DNA of 64,000 nt from Bacillota bacterium (GTDB lineage Bacteria; Bacillota; Clostridia; Oscillospirales; Acutalibacteraceae). The translations under genes and the position numbers were made by a program. Below are positions 32,470 through 40,146 of the stretch, one piece after another. Position 1 is the first letter of the stretch. Each line of letters opens with the position of its first letter. Location: assembly GCA_023412845.1 (NCBI GenBank), contig JAEZRH010000172.1:1-64000 (forward strand), given 5' to 3'. The notes beneath the pieces are model-generated. The model did no database searches. It saw only the letters and a program-made list of their open reading frames with translations, and was not told the origin of the DNA.

Positions 32470-33282
32470 CTACGTGAGCTGATCGAATTCTTCCACGCTG
32501 AGCGACGGGTTCAGCGCGCAGTTGATGCCCATGCCGAGCAGCCGGGAGCCGCGGCTGATAATCAGGTCGATCTCGCGCGGGGTCACCATCATGGGTTCGC
32601 CGCGGGGGGCGACCTTCTCCTCCGGGCAGTCGCCGCCGGTCAGGTCGCCCGCGAGCGTCACCGCGTCCACCACGGTCGGGATGCCCATGCTCACGACGGG
32701 CACGCCGAGCGTGCTTTCGTCGATGCGCGGACGGTTGTTGCCCACGCCGGCCCCCGGAGAAATCCCCCCGGAGCCGATCTGCACCGTGCAGCCGAGGCGG
32801 GAAGGGCTGCGCGCGGCCAGTGCGTCCACCGCGATGACGGCGGCGGGCTTGATCTCCGCCACAATGGCCTTCAGCACCTCGAACGCCTCCATCCCCGTGC
32901 ATCCCAGCACGCCGGGGCTGACGACGGCGACCGGCCGCAGGCCCTCGAGGCCCGTCACGCGCGCCAGCTCCCCCTTGATGTACCGCGTCGCCAGCACTTT
33001 TTCGGAGGTCAGCGGGCCGAGGGCGTCCGGCGTAACGGCCCGGTTTCCCAGGCCCGCCGCGAGCACCGGGCCCTCCTTCGGCAGAAGCTCCTGCAGTTCC
33101 TGCGCGATCAGGTCGAGAAGCGAACGGTTCGCGTCGATATTGTCCGAAATGGCCCGCACCTCCATGGTGACGTACGTTTTGCCGCCGTCACGGATGCGGG
33201 TCACCGTGCAGCCGTCTTTTTCGATGCGCTGCTGCTGCGCCGGTTTCGTGTTTTCCAGTGCGAGGTCCGTGCGGAAAGTCAT
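32470..33282 (-). CDS. gpr: Germination protease GPR
   Basis: A 270-residue aspartic-type endoprotease (family A25) that degrades small acid-soluble spore proteins at germination. FRTDLALEN at the N-terminus, GLGNRAVTPDALGP, VVSPGVLGCTGMEA, IAVDALAARSPSRLG and the ISPGAGVGNNR segment are characteristic. AAAGGGTG lies upstream of the ATG at 33282. Only three residues precede RTDLA, so there is almost no propeptide, and the protein is shorter than the 320-370 residues usual in the family. It is divergent from rpsT. Confidence 0.95.
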   Translation of the reverse strand: MTFRTDLALENTKPAQQQRIEKDGCTVTRIRDGGKTYVTMEVRAISDNIDANRSLLDLIAQELQELLPKEGPVLAAGLGNRAVTPDALGPLTSEKVLATRYIKGELARVTGLEGLRPVAVVSPGVLGCTGMEAFEVLKAIVAEIKPAAVIAVDALAARSPSRLGCTVQIGSGGISPGAGVGNNRPRIDESTLGVPVVSMGIPTVVDAVTLAGDLTGGDCPEEKVAPRGEPMMVTPREIDLIISRGSRLLGMGINCALNPSLSVEEFDQLT

Positions 33283-33327
33283 GGGGATCACCCTTTCTCG
33301 CCGCTGCCGCGGCTTCCAAGATTTTTC

Positions 33328-33356
33328 TTGCATTTTTTCGGGCATAATGGTATTAT
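33328..33356 (+). promoter_or_regulatory. Predicted promoter of rpsT
   Basis: TTGCAT (33328-33333) and TATTAT (33351-33356) are 17 bases apart, 32 bases before the rpsT start. Confidence 0.5.
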
Positions 33357-33387
33357 AAACTATAAGACTGCCGAAGGAGGTGGAACC

Positions 33388-33651
33388 ATGCCAAACATCA
33401 AATCGGCGAAAAAGCGCGTGAGGATCATCGCCGTCAAAAGCGGAATCAACAAGAATGCATCGACGGAGCTGAAAACGGAGATCAAGAAGGCGAACGCCGC
33501 GATCGAATCCAACGACGCAAACAAGGCCGAAGCCGTAAAGAGCGCCGTGAAACGGATCGACCAGGCCGCCGCGAGCGGGCTGATCCACAAGAACAACGCG
33601 GCACACAAGAAGTCGTCCCTCGTCCGCAAGCTCAATTCCGCAAATGCCTGA
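33388..33651 (+). CDS. rpsT: Small ribosomal subunit protein bS20
   Basis: An 87-residue Lys/Ala-rich helical protein that binds the 5' domain and helix 44 of 16S rRNA. PNIKSAKKRVR at the start, NAAIESNDANKAEAVKSAVKRIDQA in the middle and NNAAHKKSSLVRKL at the end are the S20 pattern. GAAGGAGGTGG is an excellent ribosome site. Divergence from gpr is a conserved clostridial arrangement. Confidence 0.97.
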   Translation: MPNIKSAKKRVRIIAVKSGINKNASTELKTEIKKANAAIESNDANKAEAVKSAVKRIDQAAASGLIHKNNAAHKKSSLVRKLNSANA

Positions 33652-33671
33652 CAACAGCAAGCAGGTAAATC

Positions 33672-33700
33672 AAAAGCAGAGCAGCCGCCCTGCTTTTTTT
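33672..33700 (+). terminator. Intrinsic terminator of rpsT
   Basis: AAAAGCAG / CTGCTTTT stem with loop AGCAGCCGCC, ending in T7. Confidence 0.8.
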
Positions 33701-33726
33701 GCTATACGGTAAATTCGGGGCGGTGA

Positions 33727-33755
33727 TTGACTTTTGCCGCGGAATTGGTTATCAT
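33727..33755 (+). promoter_or_regulatory. Strong predicted promoter of the 50-aa protein gene
   Basis: TTGACT (33727-33732, 5/6) and TATCAT (33750-33755, 5/6) with a 17-base spacer, 50 bases before the start codon. Confidence 0.7.
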
Positions 33756-33805
33756 TAAAGTCACGATAGCAGGATACGGATCAGTAGAAAACGGGGGTGT
33801 CCGAA

Positions 33806-33958
33806 TTGAAAAGTTCCGGAAAACTGTCTGTATGGGTCGCCGTTCTTTCCACCGTTGCCGCGGTCATTTCCGTTGCCGTGGCGGTGACGCTGTTCTTTGA
33901 GAAGAAAAGAAAAGACGAAGAGGACCTGGAGCATTACCTCGACTGTTCCATCCAGTAA
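33806..33958 (+). CDS. Small single-pass membrane protein (50 aa)
   Basis: A 50-residue protein starting with TTG, six bases after GGGGGTG. It has one membrane helix (VWVAVLSTVAAVISVAVAVTLFF, residues 9-31), then a basic stop-transfer KKRKD, an acidic EEDLEH and the end YLDCSIQ. A near-consensus promoter before it and a strong terminator after it (34029-34067) mark it as a real monocistronic gene. The EHYLDCSIQ-type C-terminus seems familiar from small clostridial proteins, but I know of no function. Confidence 0.75.
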   Translation: MKSSGKLSVWVAVLSTVAAVISVAVAVTLFFEKKRKDEEDLEHYLDCSIQ

Positions 33959-34028
33959 CCGGCAAAACGGTGCAGAGGCATCTGTTTCCCGGGCCGGATC
34001 TCGCGGCGGCAATGCGCAGAAGATGACA

Positions 34029-34067
34029 CGGGCAGGCGCCTTTCAGCCTGCCCGTTTTGTTTTTTTC
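34029..34067 (+). terminator. Intrinsic terminator after the 50-aa gene
   Basis: CGGGCAGG / CCTGCCCG stem with loop CGCCTTTCAG, then TTTTGTTTTTTT. Confidence 0.85.
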
Positions 34068-34214
34068 CTGCGCCGGTTCGCAAAGCCGTGCCGCCAGCTG
34101 TATTTTACCCCCTGCCAGAAAAGCGTGAGCAGGTAGCTGCCGCTCAGGATGCGGAAAATCTTCCACGCAATGCCGGCGTAGCGGTACCCGGCGCGCGCAT
34201 AGCGGTAAACGGGG

Positions 34215-34574
34215 CTAACTCTTATCGCCCGGTTTTGAAAACAAAGCGGCCAGGTAGCCGAAAAACACCGCCGCCGCGATTCCGGCGGCCCCCGCCGTCA
34301 CCCCGCCGGAAAAGGCGCCCAGCAGCCCTTTTTCCCGCACGGCTTCCAGCGTGCCTTTCGCCATAAGATACCCGAAGCCCGTCAGCGGCACGGTGGCGCC
34401 GCACCCCGCAAAATCCACCAGGGGCTGGTATACTCCGACCGCCCCGAGCAGGACGCCCAGCGTGACGAATGTAACGAGGATTCTCGCGGGCGTCATTTTC
34501 GTAAAGTCTATCAGCAACTGGCCCACCACGCAGATGGCCCCGCCGACAAGAAATGACCAGAGGTATTGCACCAT
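34215..34574 (-). CDS. spoVAE: Stage V sporulation protein AE (SpoVAE)
   Basis: A 119-residue polytopic membrane protein. YLWSFLVGGAICVVGQLLID, TPARILVTFVTLGVLLG, and the CGATVPLTGFGYLMAKG segment are the SpoVAE(b) signature. It belongs to the SpoVA channel that loads dipicolinic acid into the forespore and releases it at germination. It normally follows spoVAC and spoVAD; here neither neighbour is present, so it is solitary. AGGTGG lies just before the start (ATG 34574, or GTG 34571). Confidence 0.92.
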   Translation of the reverse strand: MVQYLWSFLVGGAICVVGQLLIDFTKMTPARILVTFVTLGVLLGAVGVYQPLVDFAGCGATVPLTGFGYLMAKGTLEAVREKGLLGAFSGGVTAGAAGIAAAVFFGYLAALFSKPGDKS

Positions 34575-34635
34575 TTACCACCTCGGGCTTAGTTTCGCCC
34601 CCCGCCGCATTTCTATACCTCTAAAAGGAGAAAAA

Positions 34636-35427
34636 ATGAACCCGAAAACCATCTTTTTCGATATTGACGGAACGCTGCTCGGCACAAGGGACGGGCGTAA
34701 ATTTCAGATCCCCGAAAGCACGATGACCGCCCTGCGCCTGCTGAAACAGAACGGCCACCGCATCGCGGTCTGTTCGGGCCGTCAGCAGATCTTCATCGAG
34801 CGGTATTTCCCCGGCCTGTTCCAAAGCTTCATCGCCATGAACGGCACGCATATCGTCTTCGAGGGGAAAACTGTGTTCGACCGCCCCTTTACGCTGGAGG
34901 AAGTGTACCGTTATTTCCACCGGTTCAATTTTTTCGGGTGCCGCTACGTTTTCGTCGGCAAGCAAAAGGGTTGGGCGCACAACATTCGCGAATGGGGTCA
35001 GGAGGGCATCGAGCGCATGTACGGCCTTTCGGACTTCGTCGTCACCGAATGGAAGCCGGAGGACGTGCACGCGAACGTGATGGATTTCATTTTCCCCACG
35101 CCGGAGGAATTTAAGCGCTGCTCCCAGGCCTTCAGCGGCGGGATGCGGCTCAATTTCCACCCGGGCGGGCAGACCGCGGACCTTTCCCTCGAGGACTCGG
35201 ACAAGGCGAAAGGCATCGCGCGGTTCCTGCAATACTCCGGCATCAGAAAAGAAGACACCGTCGCGTTCGGCGACGGCGGCAACGACGTGACGATGATGGG
35301 AGCGGTCGGCGTAGGCGTGGCCATGGGCAATGCCGTGGACGAGGTCAAGCGGGCGGCCGGCTACGTGACCGCCGACATTTTCGACGACGGTATTTACAAA
35401 GGCCTGAAACATCTTGGGCTGATCTAG
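34636..35427 (+). CDS. Cof-type HAD-IIB phosphatase
   Basis: A 263-residue HAD hydrolase. FFDIDGTLLG carries the nucleophile Asp and acid/base Asp, AVCSGRQ is motif II, the lysine of DSDKAKGI is motif III, and VAFGDGGNDVTMMG is motif IV. The C2B cap (about residues 80-185) is typical of Cof proteins, which dephosphorylate sugar phosphates, FMN or PLP with loose specificity. AAAGGAG precedes the ATG. It is divergent from spoVAE. A repeat palindrome begins at the base after the TAG. Confidence 0.9.
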   Translation: MNPKTIFFDIDGTLLGTRDGRKFQIPESTMTALRLLKQNGHRIAVCSGRQQIFIERYFPGLFQSFIAMNGTHIVFEGKTVFDRPFTLEEVYRYFHRFNFFGCRYVFVGKQKGWAHNIREWGQEGIERMYGLSDFVVTEWKPEDVHANVMDFIFPTPEEFKRCSQAFSGGMRLNFHPGGQTADLSLEDSDKAKGIARFLQYSGIRKEDTVAFGDGGNDVTMMGAVGVGVAMGNAVDEVKRAAGYVTADIFDDGIYKGLKHLGLI

Positions 35428-35560
35428 GCGGCGTGCTGCCGCGCGCAAACCTCGCCGCTGGACGCGGCGGAATGCGGGGGCTTATCTGGCCGGGAGTTTC
35501 TATGGACAGCTCCCGACAGGTCGGAAGGGCGCTCCGCGTCGGCGGTTTTTAGACTCCCGG
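35428..35560. repeat. Stop-proximal repeat after the Cof phosphatase
   Basis: GCGGCGTGCTGCCGC (35428-35442) follows the stop codon directly, as at 189 and 39673. GACGCGGCGG and a CCGGGAGTTT...GACTCCCGG pair (about 35490-35558) follow. No gene is seen here. Confidence 0.5.
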
Positions 35561-35587
35561 ATAGTTTTTTCGACACTTTATGACTGA

Positions 35588-35615
35588 TTGAACAGTCTTC
35601 GATTTCCAATACTAT
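35588..35615 (+). promoter_or_regulatory. Predicted promoter and operator-like palindrome of the flavodoxin gene
   Basis: TTGAAC (35588-35593) and TACTAT (35610-35615) are 16 bases apart. They are framed by the perfect inverted pair TGACTGAT (35581-35588) and ATCAGTCA (35614-35621), placed where a repressor could cover the promoter. Confidence 0.5.
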
Positions 35616-35642
35616 CAGTCATCAATAACAGGAGGCATTTTT

Positions 35643-36095
35643 ATGAAGCGGTGTCTGATCGTCTACGATTCCTATCATCACGGAAACACAAAAAAGGTCG
35701 CGGAGGCAATGGCCGTGGCCTCCGGTGCGGAGCTCTGCCCTGCCGCGGACGCCGCGGACAGGGACCTTTCCGCCTACGACGTGGTCGGCTTCGGTTCCGG
35801 CATCGCCTACGGCAAGCCGTACGAAGCGCTGCAAAAGGCCGCCGCAAGGCTCGATCTTGCCGGAAAGACCGTCTTCGTTTTTTCCACGTGCGGCAGCGGC
35901 AACACGCACTATAACGATTTCTTTGAAAAAAGGCTGAAAGAAGCGGGAGCCAGCGTCGCCGGAGGCTTTTCCTGCAGGGGGTTCGATACGGTGGGTCCGT
36001 TCAGGCTTGTCGGCGGCATCGCGAAAGGCCATCCGGATGACGCGGATCTCGCCGCCGCGAAAAAATTCGCCGCGGATATGGTCAGGGAAGGCTGA
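35643..36095 (+). CDS. Flavodoxin family protein
   Basis: A 150-residue flavodoxin-like FMN protein. LIVYDSYHHGNTKKVAEAMA contains the phosphate-binding loop (S-x-x-x-G-N-T). YDVVGFGSGIAYGKPYEAL and VFVFSTCGSGNTHYND correspond to the other FMN-contact loops. It probably transfers electrons between reductases and cytosolic enzymes. GGAGG precedes the ATG. It is monocistronic with its own promoter and a very strong terminator. Confidence 0.88.
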   Translation: MKRCLIVYDSYHHGNTKKVAEAMAVASGAELCPAADAADRDLSAYDVVGFGSGIAYGKPYEALQKAAARLDLAGKTVFVFSTCGSGNTHYNDFFEKRLKEAGASVAGGFSCRGFDTVGPFRLVGGIAKGHPDDADLAAAKKFAADMVREG

Positions 36096-36128
36096 TGCCG
36101 AACAGATTCAGCGGGCCGAAAACAATGA

Positions 36129-36167
36129 GATAGGGAGCAGACACGCTGTCTGCTCCCTATCTTTTTT
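36129..36167 (+). terminator. Intrinsic terminator after the flavodoxin gene
   Basis: A perfect 15-base stem GATAGGGAGCAGACA / TGTCTGCTCCCTATC with a three-base loop and T6. Confidence 0.93.
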
Positions 36168-36179
36168 AACCGGGGGTTC

Positions 36180-36245
36180 CAAAAACTCTCCGGGCCGGAA
36201 AAAGCCGGAACTTCATACGGCTTCACGCCCGGCCGCGGCTGCGGG
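36180..36245. repeat. Repeat overlapping the asnB 3' end
   Basis: TCACGCCCGGCCG (36223-36235) shares ACGCCCGGCCG with copies at 6394, 13874 and 58474. The asnB stop (36215-36213) and its final codons AAAGREAV are encoded by this module. Confidence 0.55.
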
Positions 36246-38117
36246 AACATCCCGCACCACGGGCATTTCGCCGGGCGCCCAGGAAACGCCGTTGAAATAT
36301 ACGTCGTACCAGACGAGGAACGCAAAAACGGTCCAGATTTTGCGGCTGTTGTCGCACCGGCCGCTGTAGTGGTCTTCAAGGATCTGCATCAGGACGTCGG
36401 TGTCGAAGAACTGCCGCGCGGTTTTGGACTGGAACGACTCCTTGACGAGATTGTAGTATTTTTCTTCGCGCAGCCAGACGCGGATGGGCACCGGGAAGCC
36501 CAGCTTCTTTTTCTTCGCCGTGTTTTCGGGCAGGTGGCGCATGGCCGCCTTGCGCATGGCGAACTTGGTGTTCTCGCTGTTGACCTTCAGCCTGCGCGGG
36601 ATGCGCGAGGCGACGTCGAACACGCGGCGGTCGAGGAACGGCACGCGCAGTTCCAGCGAGTTGGCCATGCTCATGCGGTCGGCCTTGAGCAGGATGTCCC
36701 CGGCCAGCCACACGTTGATGTCGAGGAACTGCATCTTCGTCACGTCGTCCAGACCCTGCGCGCGCTCGTAGACCGGCGCGGTCACGAGCTGCGGCGCGGT
36801 GCAGGGGATGTCCTGTTTCAGCAGGCGGTGTTTTTCCTCCAGGGTGAACATCGAGCAGTTGCCGATGAAGCGTTCCTCCACGGTCTTCGACCCGCGGATC
36901 AGGAAGCTCTTGCCACGGAACCGGAACGGCAGCTTCTGCACGATGGCGGCGACGGCGCGGCGCAGTCCGCGCGGCAGCCTCTGGTAAGCGGCGAGGTCGT
37001 CCGGCTCGTGGTAGATATTATACCCGCCGAACAGCTCGTCCGCCCCTTCGCCGGAAAGCACGACCTTGACGTATTCGCTCGCCATTTTGGAGACAAAATA
37101 CAGGGCGATGCACGAGGCGTCGGCAAGCGGCTGGTCCAAGTGGTACTGCACCTTGCGGATATTCCCCCAGTATTCTTCCGGGGTGATGACGTGGCAATGA
37201 TGCTCCACGCCCACTTTTTCGGAAAGATCCTTGGCGTAGCCGATCTCGTTGTATTTCTCGTCGGTACCGAAGCCCACGGTAAAGGTCTTCTGGCCCGCGA
37301 AATAGCTTGCCACATAGCTGGAATCCACGCCGCTCGAAAGGAAGCAGCCGACCTCCACGTCGCTGATGCGGTGCGCCGCGACGGAATCGTCGAACACGTC
37401 CTCGATCTTCTGGACCGCTTCTTCCTCCGTCATGGACTCGTCGGGGTCGAACTTCGGCTCCCAGTAGCGGCGCGTCTCGATGCGGCCGTCCCGGTACCAC
37501 ATGCAGTGCGCGGGCGGCAGGCAGTACACGCCCTCGAAGAACGTCTCCGGCGGGGCGGGATATTCGAACGAAATATAGTTGTTCAGCGCGTTCTTGTTCA
37601 GCTTCTTTTCAAAGCCCGGGAAGTCGAGGATGCTCTTGATCTCCGACGCGTAGACGAAATGGTCTTTCACCATGGTGTAGTGCATCGGTTTGATGCCGAA
37701 GAAGTCGCGGGCAAGAAACAGACTTTTTTCCCGCGTGTTCCAGATGGCGAAAGCGAACATGCCGCGCAGCTTGCCCAGCAGTTCCTCGCCCCATTCCTCG
37801 AAGCCGTGGACCAAGACCTCGCTGTCCGTTTTGGTATAAAAATTATGCCCCTTGGCAAGCAGGATCTCGCGCAGCTGCTGGTAGTTGTAGATTTCCCCGT
37901 TGAACATCAGCACCAGGGTTTTGTCTTCGTTGTAGATCGGCTGGTCACCGGTCTCGGAGAGGTCGATGATGCTGAGGCGCCGGAAACCCATGGCGATGTC
38001 GCCGTCGGTATAAACGCCGCAGGAATCCGGCCCGCGGTGAGTGATTTTATCCGTCATGGCTTTGATGACCGCGTCACGGTCGATCACTTCGCCTGTAAAC
38101 CCGCAAAGTCCGCACAT
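36213..38117 (-). CDS. asnB: Asparagine synthase (glutamine-hydrolysing)
   Basis: A 634-residue enzyme that makes asparagine from aspartate, ATP and glutamine-derived ammonia. MCGLCGFTG provides the N-terminal cysteine nucleophile of the class II glutaminase domain (about 1-210), with RLSIIDLS and FNGEIYNY. The synthetase domain has the pyrophosphate loop FLSSGVDSSYVA and SGEGADELFGGY. In sporeformers such proteins may also amidate peptidoglycan or other substrates. It lies 48 bases after the CpXC gene on the same strand. Its last residues come from a dispersed repeat. Confidence 0.95.
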   Translation of the reverse strand: MCGLCGFTGEVIDRDAVIKAMTDKITHRGPDSCGVYTDGDIAMGFRRLSIIDLSETGDQPIYNEDKTLVLMFNGEIYNYQQLREILLAKGHNFYTKTDSEVLVHGFEEWGEELLGKLRGMFAFAIWNTREKSLFLARDFFGIKPMHYTMVKDHFVYASEIKSILDFPGFEKKLNKNALNNYISFEYPAPPETFFEGVYCLPPAHCMWYRDGRIETRRYWEPKFDPDESMTEEEAVQKIEDVFDDSVAAHRISDVEVGCFLSSGVDSSYVASYFAGQKTFTVGFGTDEKYNEIGYAKDLSEKVGVEHHCHVITPEEYWGNIRKVQYHLDQPLADASCIALYFVSKMASEYVKVVLSGEGADELFGGYNIYHEPDDLAAYQRLPRGLRRAVAAIVQKLPFRFRGKSFLIRGSKTVEERFIGNCSMFTLEEKHRLLKQDIPCTAPQLVTAPVYERAQGLDDVTKMQFLDINVWLAGDILLKADRMSMANSLELRVPFLDRRVFDVASRIPRRLKVNSENTKFAMRKAAMRHLPENTAKKKKLGFPVPIRVWLREEKYYNLVKESFQSKTARQFFDTDVLMQILEDHYSGRCDNSRKIWTVFAFLVWYDVYFNGVSWAPGEMPVVRDVPAAAAGREAV

Positions 38118-38165
38118 ACTGCAATTCCTCTTTCCTCATTTATGCCGTTGTTCTAAGGCCCGTTC

Positions 38166-38825
38166 CTATTCCGTTTCGCCCTCGCCCCGGTATTCTTCCA
38201 GAAGGCTCCGGGCGGTCAGGGAGTCCACCGGCAGAAAACTGTTTTCATCCGGCGCAGGGGCGCTGCGCACGATCTCAAGCGATTTGCGGTAGGCTTCCAT
38301 GCGCGTAGAGCGCACGACCGGTTCTTTTTCACCCTCCGGAAAAAAGGTGAACCGGATCTCTTCTTCGTCGGTGGAGTAAAAATACCCGCGCACGGCTTTT
38401 TTCCCGTATTTTTTCTCAAGCACTCCGGCAAGGGCGTACTTGACCAGCTCCACCGCAAAATCGTCGAGGCCGGCTTCGAAAATCAGGATTTTTTCCTTCA
38501 TTTCCGCGGGCGTCGACACCACGCGTTTTTTTACCCCCGCCAGCTGCGGGAACTTTTCGCCCACGTCCACGGGCCGGAATTCCCCGCTGCTCCCGTTCGG
38601 GACAAGATAGACCATGAACTTTTTTTCTCTGTCGTGGTACAGGCAGGGGTAGACGAACTGCGCGCGGTACCCGCACTCCGGGCACTGCCAGTCGAACATG
38701 CTCTCTTCCAGCAGGCTTTCGCGCAGGCCGGGGTTGCCCTGGGCGCAGACGCCTGGCCACATCTGCGTGTGCACGGCGGCTCCGCAGCCCGGGCAGCCGA
38801 CGTCCCTGTTGATTTGCGTTGGCAT
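38166..38825 (-). CDS. CpXC domain protein
   Basis: A 219-residue protein with paired cysteine knuckles: GCPGCG near residue 12 and WQCPECGYRAQF near residue 48, the pattern of CpXC domains. About 25 residues separate the first pair from the next hydrophobic segment. The remainder is a mixed alpha/beta region with no catalytic motif I recognise. The function of CpXC proteins is unknown; the domain probably binds zinc. AGGAGA lies about 12 bases before the ATG at 38825. It is upstream of asnB, possibly in the same transcript. Confidence 0.75.
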   Translation of the reverse strand: MPTQINRDVGCPGCGAAVHTQMWPGVCAQGNPGLRESLLEESMFDWQCPECGYRAQFVYPCLYHDREKKFMVYLVPNGSSGEFRPVDVGEKFPQLAGVKKRVVSTPAEMKEKILIFEAGLDDFAVELVKYALAGVLEKKYGKKAVRGYFYSTDEEEIRFTFFPEGEKEPVVRSTRMEAYRKSLEIVRSAPAPDENSFLPVDSLTARSLLEEYRGEGETE

Positions 38826-38925
38826 ATTGAAAGTCTTCTCCTTAAAAAGCCTCCGCCTGGCGGTCGGTAAATCCACCCGCCCGAAACGGCCGCTTCTCGG
38901 TCTTTTTATTGTCTGCGTATTTGTC

Positions 38926-39050
38926 AGAGCCTATCCATAAAAAGGGGATGCAAAGCGCGGGGATCCCCGTCGTGCTCCGGCCGGCGGCAACGCGGGATTC
39001 CAATAAAACCGGCCGGCGGATTTGCGGTTCTCACTTTATGGATAGGCTCT
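38926..39050. mobile_element. MITE-like element with 16-bp terminal inverted repeats
   Basis: AGAGCCTATCCATAAA (38926-38941) and its exact reverse complement (39035-39050) bound a 125-base, GC-rich, non-coding segment. The termini recall IS-family ends that begin GAGCCTATCC. No clear target-site duplication is seen (flanks TTGTC and AATTA). It most likely moved with a transposase encoded elsewhere. Confidence 0.65.
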
Positions 39051-39119
39051 AATTATATCACGGCAACATAAAAAATGGAATAGCATGAAATACTACTGTT
39101 AATTTGAGGCAAACTGCGA

Positions 39120-39125
39120 TATAAT
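39120..39125 (+). promoter_or_regulatory. -10 element of the 39179 gene
   Basis: A perfect TATAAT lies 54 bases before the start codon. No good -35 is present at 16-18 bases upstream (TGTTAA at 17). Confidence 0.4.
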
Positions 39126-39178
39126 ATTGCAGTAACATTGGAAACAACGACCGCGTCCGCGGCAGGAGGCATCTGAAT

Positions 39179-39667
39179 ATGGACTTTTTTAGAAGCGCAG
39201 CCGGCACCGTATCCAAGGCAGTCAATTACATGATGGACAAAAACCGCAAGACCGCCATCATCAACCGGCTCAATATCGTTATCCGCAACGAGAGGGATAA
39301 CCAGACCCGTGCGTACATTGCCCTGGGCAAATATTACTACACGCGCCTGCGCGACCCGGAGAACGAGGTCACCGAACCGCTCTGCGAAGAAGCGGAGACC
39401 GCCGGCCGCCGCCTGCAGCGCGCCTACGCTAAACTGGACGATCTGACCGTTCCGCAGGTAAAGAACAGCGTCGCCCCGCGGGAGGACGACGATTACGAAG
39501 ATTTCTCCGACGACGGCCCCGCCTGCGAGGAAGCGGCGGAAGACGAGGCGGAGGGTCCTTCCGGCGGCCGCGAGGAGGACGAGGAATTTCTCCGCCCTTT
39601 TACCGTGGTGCCGAACGACGCGCCGCCCGCCGACGGTACCGGAGACGACGGGGAAGACGAAACCTGA
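39179..39667 (+). CDS. Hypothetical acidic-tail protein
   Basis: A 162-residue protein I cannot name. Residues 1-90 are helical and basic (KAVNYMMDKNRKTAIINRLNI then ERDNQTRAYIALGKYYY), reminiscent of small clostridial coiled proteins. Residues 100-162 are strongly acidic and probably disordered (DDDYEDFSDDG and EEDEEF). It has no signal peptide or membrane segment. GGAGG lies 8 bases before the ATG. It stands alone between the MITE and a repeat-rich gap. Confidence 0.6.
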   Translation: MDFFRSAAGTVSKAVNYMMDKNRKTAIINRLNIVIRNERDNQTRAYIALGKYYYTRLRDPENEVTEPLCEEAETAGRRLQRAYAKLDDLTVPQVKNSVAPREDDDYEDFSDDGPACEEAAEDEAEGPSGGREEDEEFLRPFTVVPNDAPPADGTGDDGEDET

Positions 39668-40010
39668 CGAAGCGGCGTGCCGCCGCCGTCAAGCCGCGCC
39701 GCAGGGCACGGCCAAGGAATGAAGCCCGGTTGGGCGGGAGAGCCTAAGGAACCGCTCCCGCAGATAAAAATGGTTCAGCCCGGCGGGGGAGCGATAGAAA
39801 ACTCCCGCCGTAAAAGTTCCATAAAAAAGCGATGAAATAAGCGTGCCCGTTTCGAAGGGTGTGCTTATTTTTCGGTTTATACCGGCACAACCGGCCTCGG
39901 CCGGGCAGCGTAAACGCTGCCTCAGCGGCCTGCCGTTCAGCTCGGAGGAACTAAACAGCTTGATTCTTGGCGGGACGGTCCCAAATCTGCTCCCGCAGGA
40001 TCAAAGATAA
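39668..40010. repeat. Repeat-rich gap between the 39179 gene and the sugar transferase
   Basis: Holds GGCGTGCCGCCGCCGTCAAG (39674 onward, as after glyS), two GGCGGG...CTCCCGC modules (about 39735-39770 and 39775-39810), the terminator-family hairpin 39835-39875, the perfect palindrome GCAGCGTAAACGCTGC (39905-39920), and another GGCGGGACGG...CTCCCGC pair near 39965-40003. No gene is visible. Confidence 0.6.
39835..39875. terminator. Terminator-family hairpin
   Basis: AAATAAGCGTGCCC pairs with GGGTGTGCTTATTT (with G-U pairs) around GTTTCGAA, then TTT. It is the third member of the family seen at 1493 and 11761, with the shared flank AAAAAGCGATGAAA. Confidence 0.7.
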
Positions 40011-40146
40011 TTCCAATCGAGAGCGTGCCCGGGGTGAGAAATGAAGCCGTAGGCGCGAACGATGCTTTGCATCCGAAAAAGGCACTTTGTGCCTGCGAGC
40101 GGCGCCGGGTGCCCGACAAAAATCTGGATGCGGGGACGTCTGCGTT

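Noticed and set aside
33283..33660. N-terminal extension of GPR into rpsT
   Set aside because: It is antisense to rpsT and crosses the divergent promoters. The ATG at 33282 has its own AAAGGGTG site and starts at the conserved FRTDLA.
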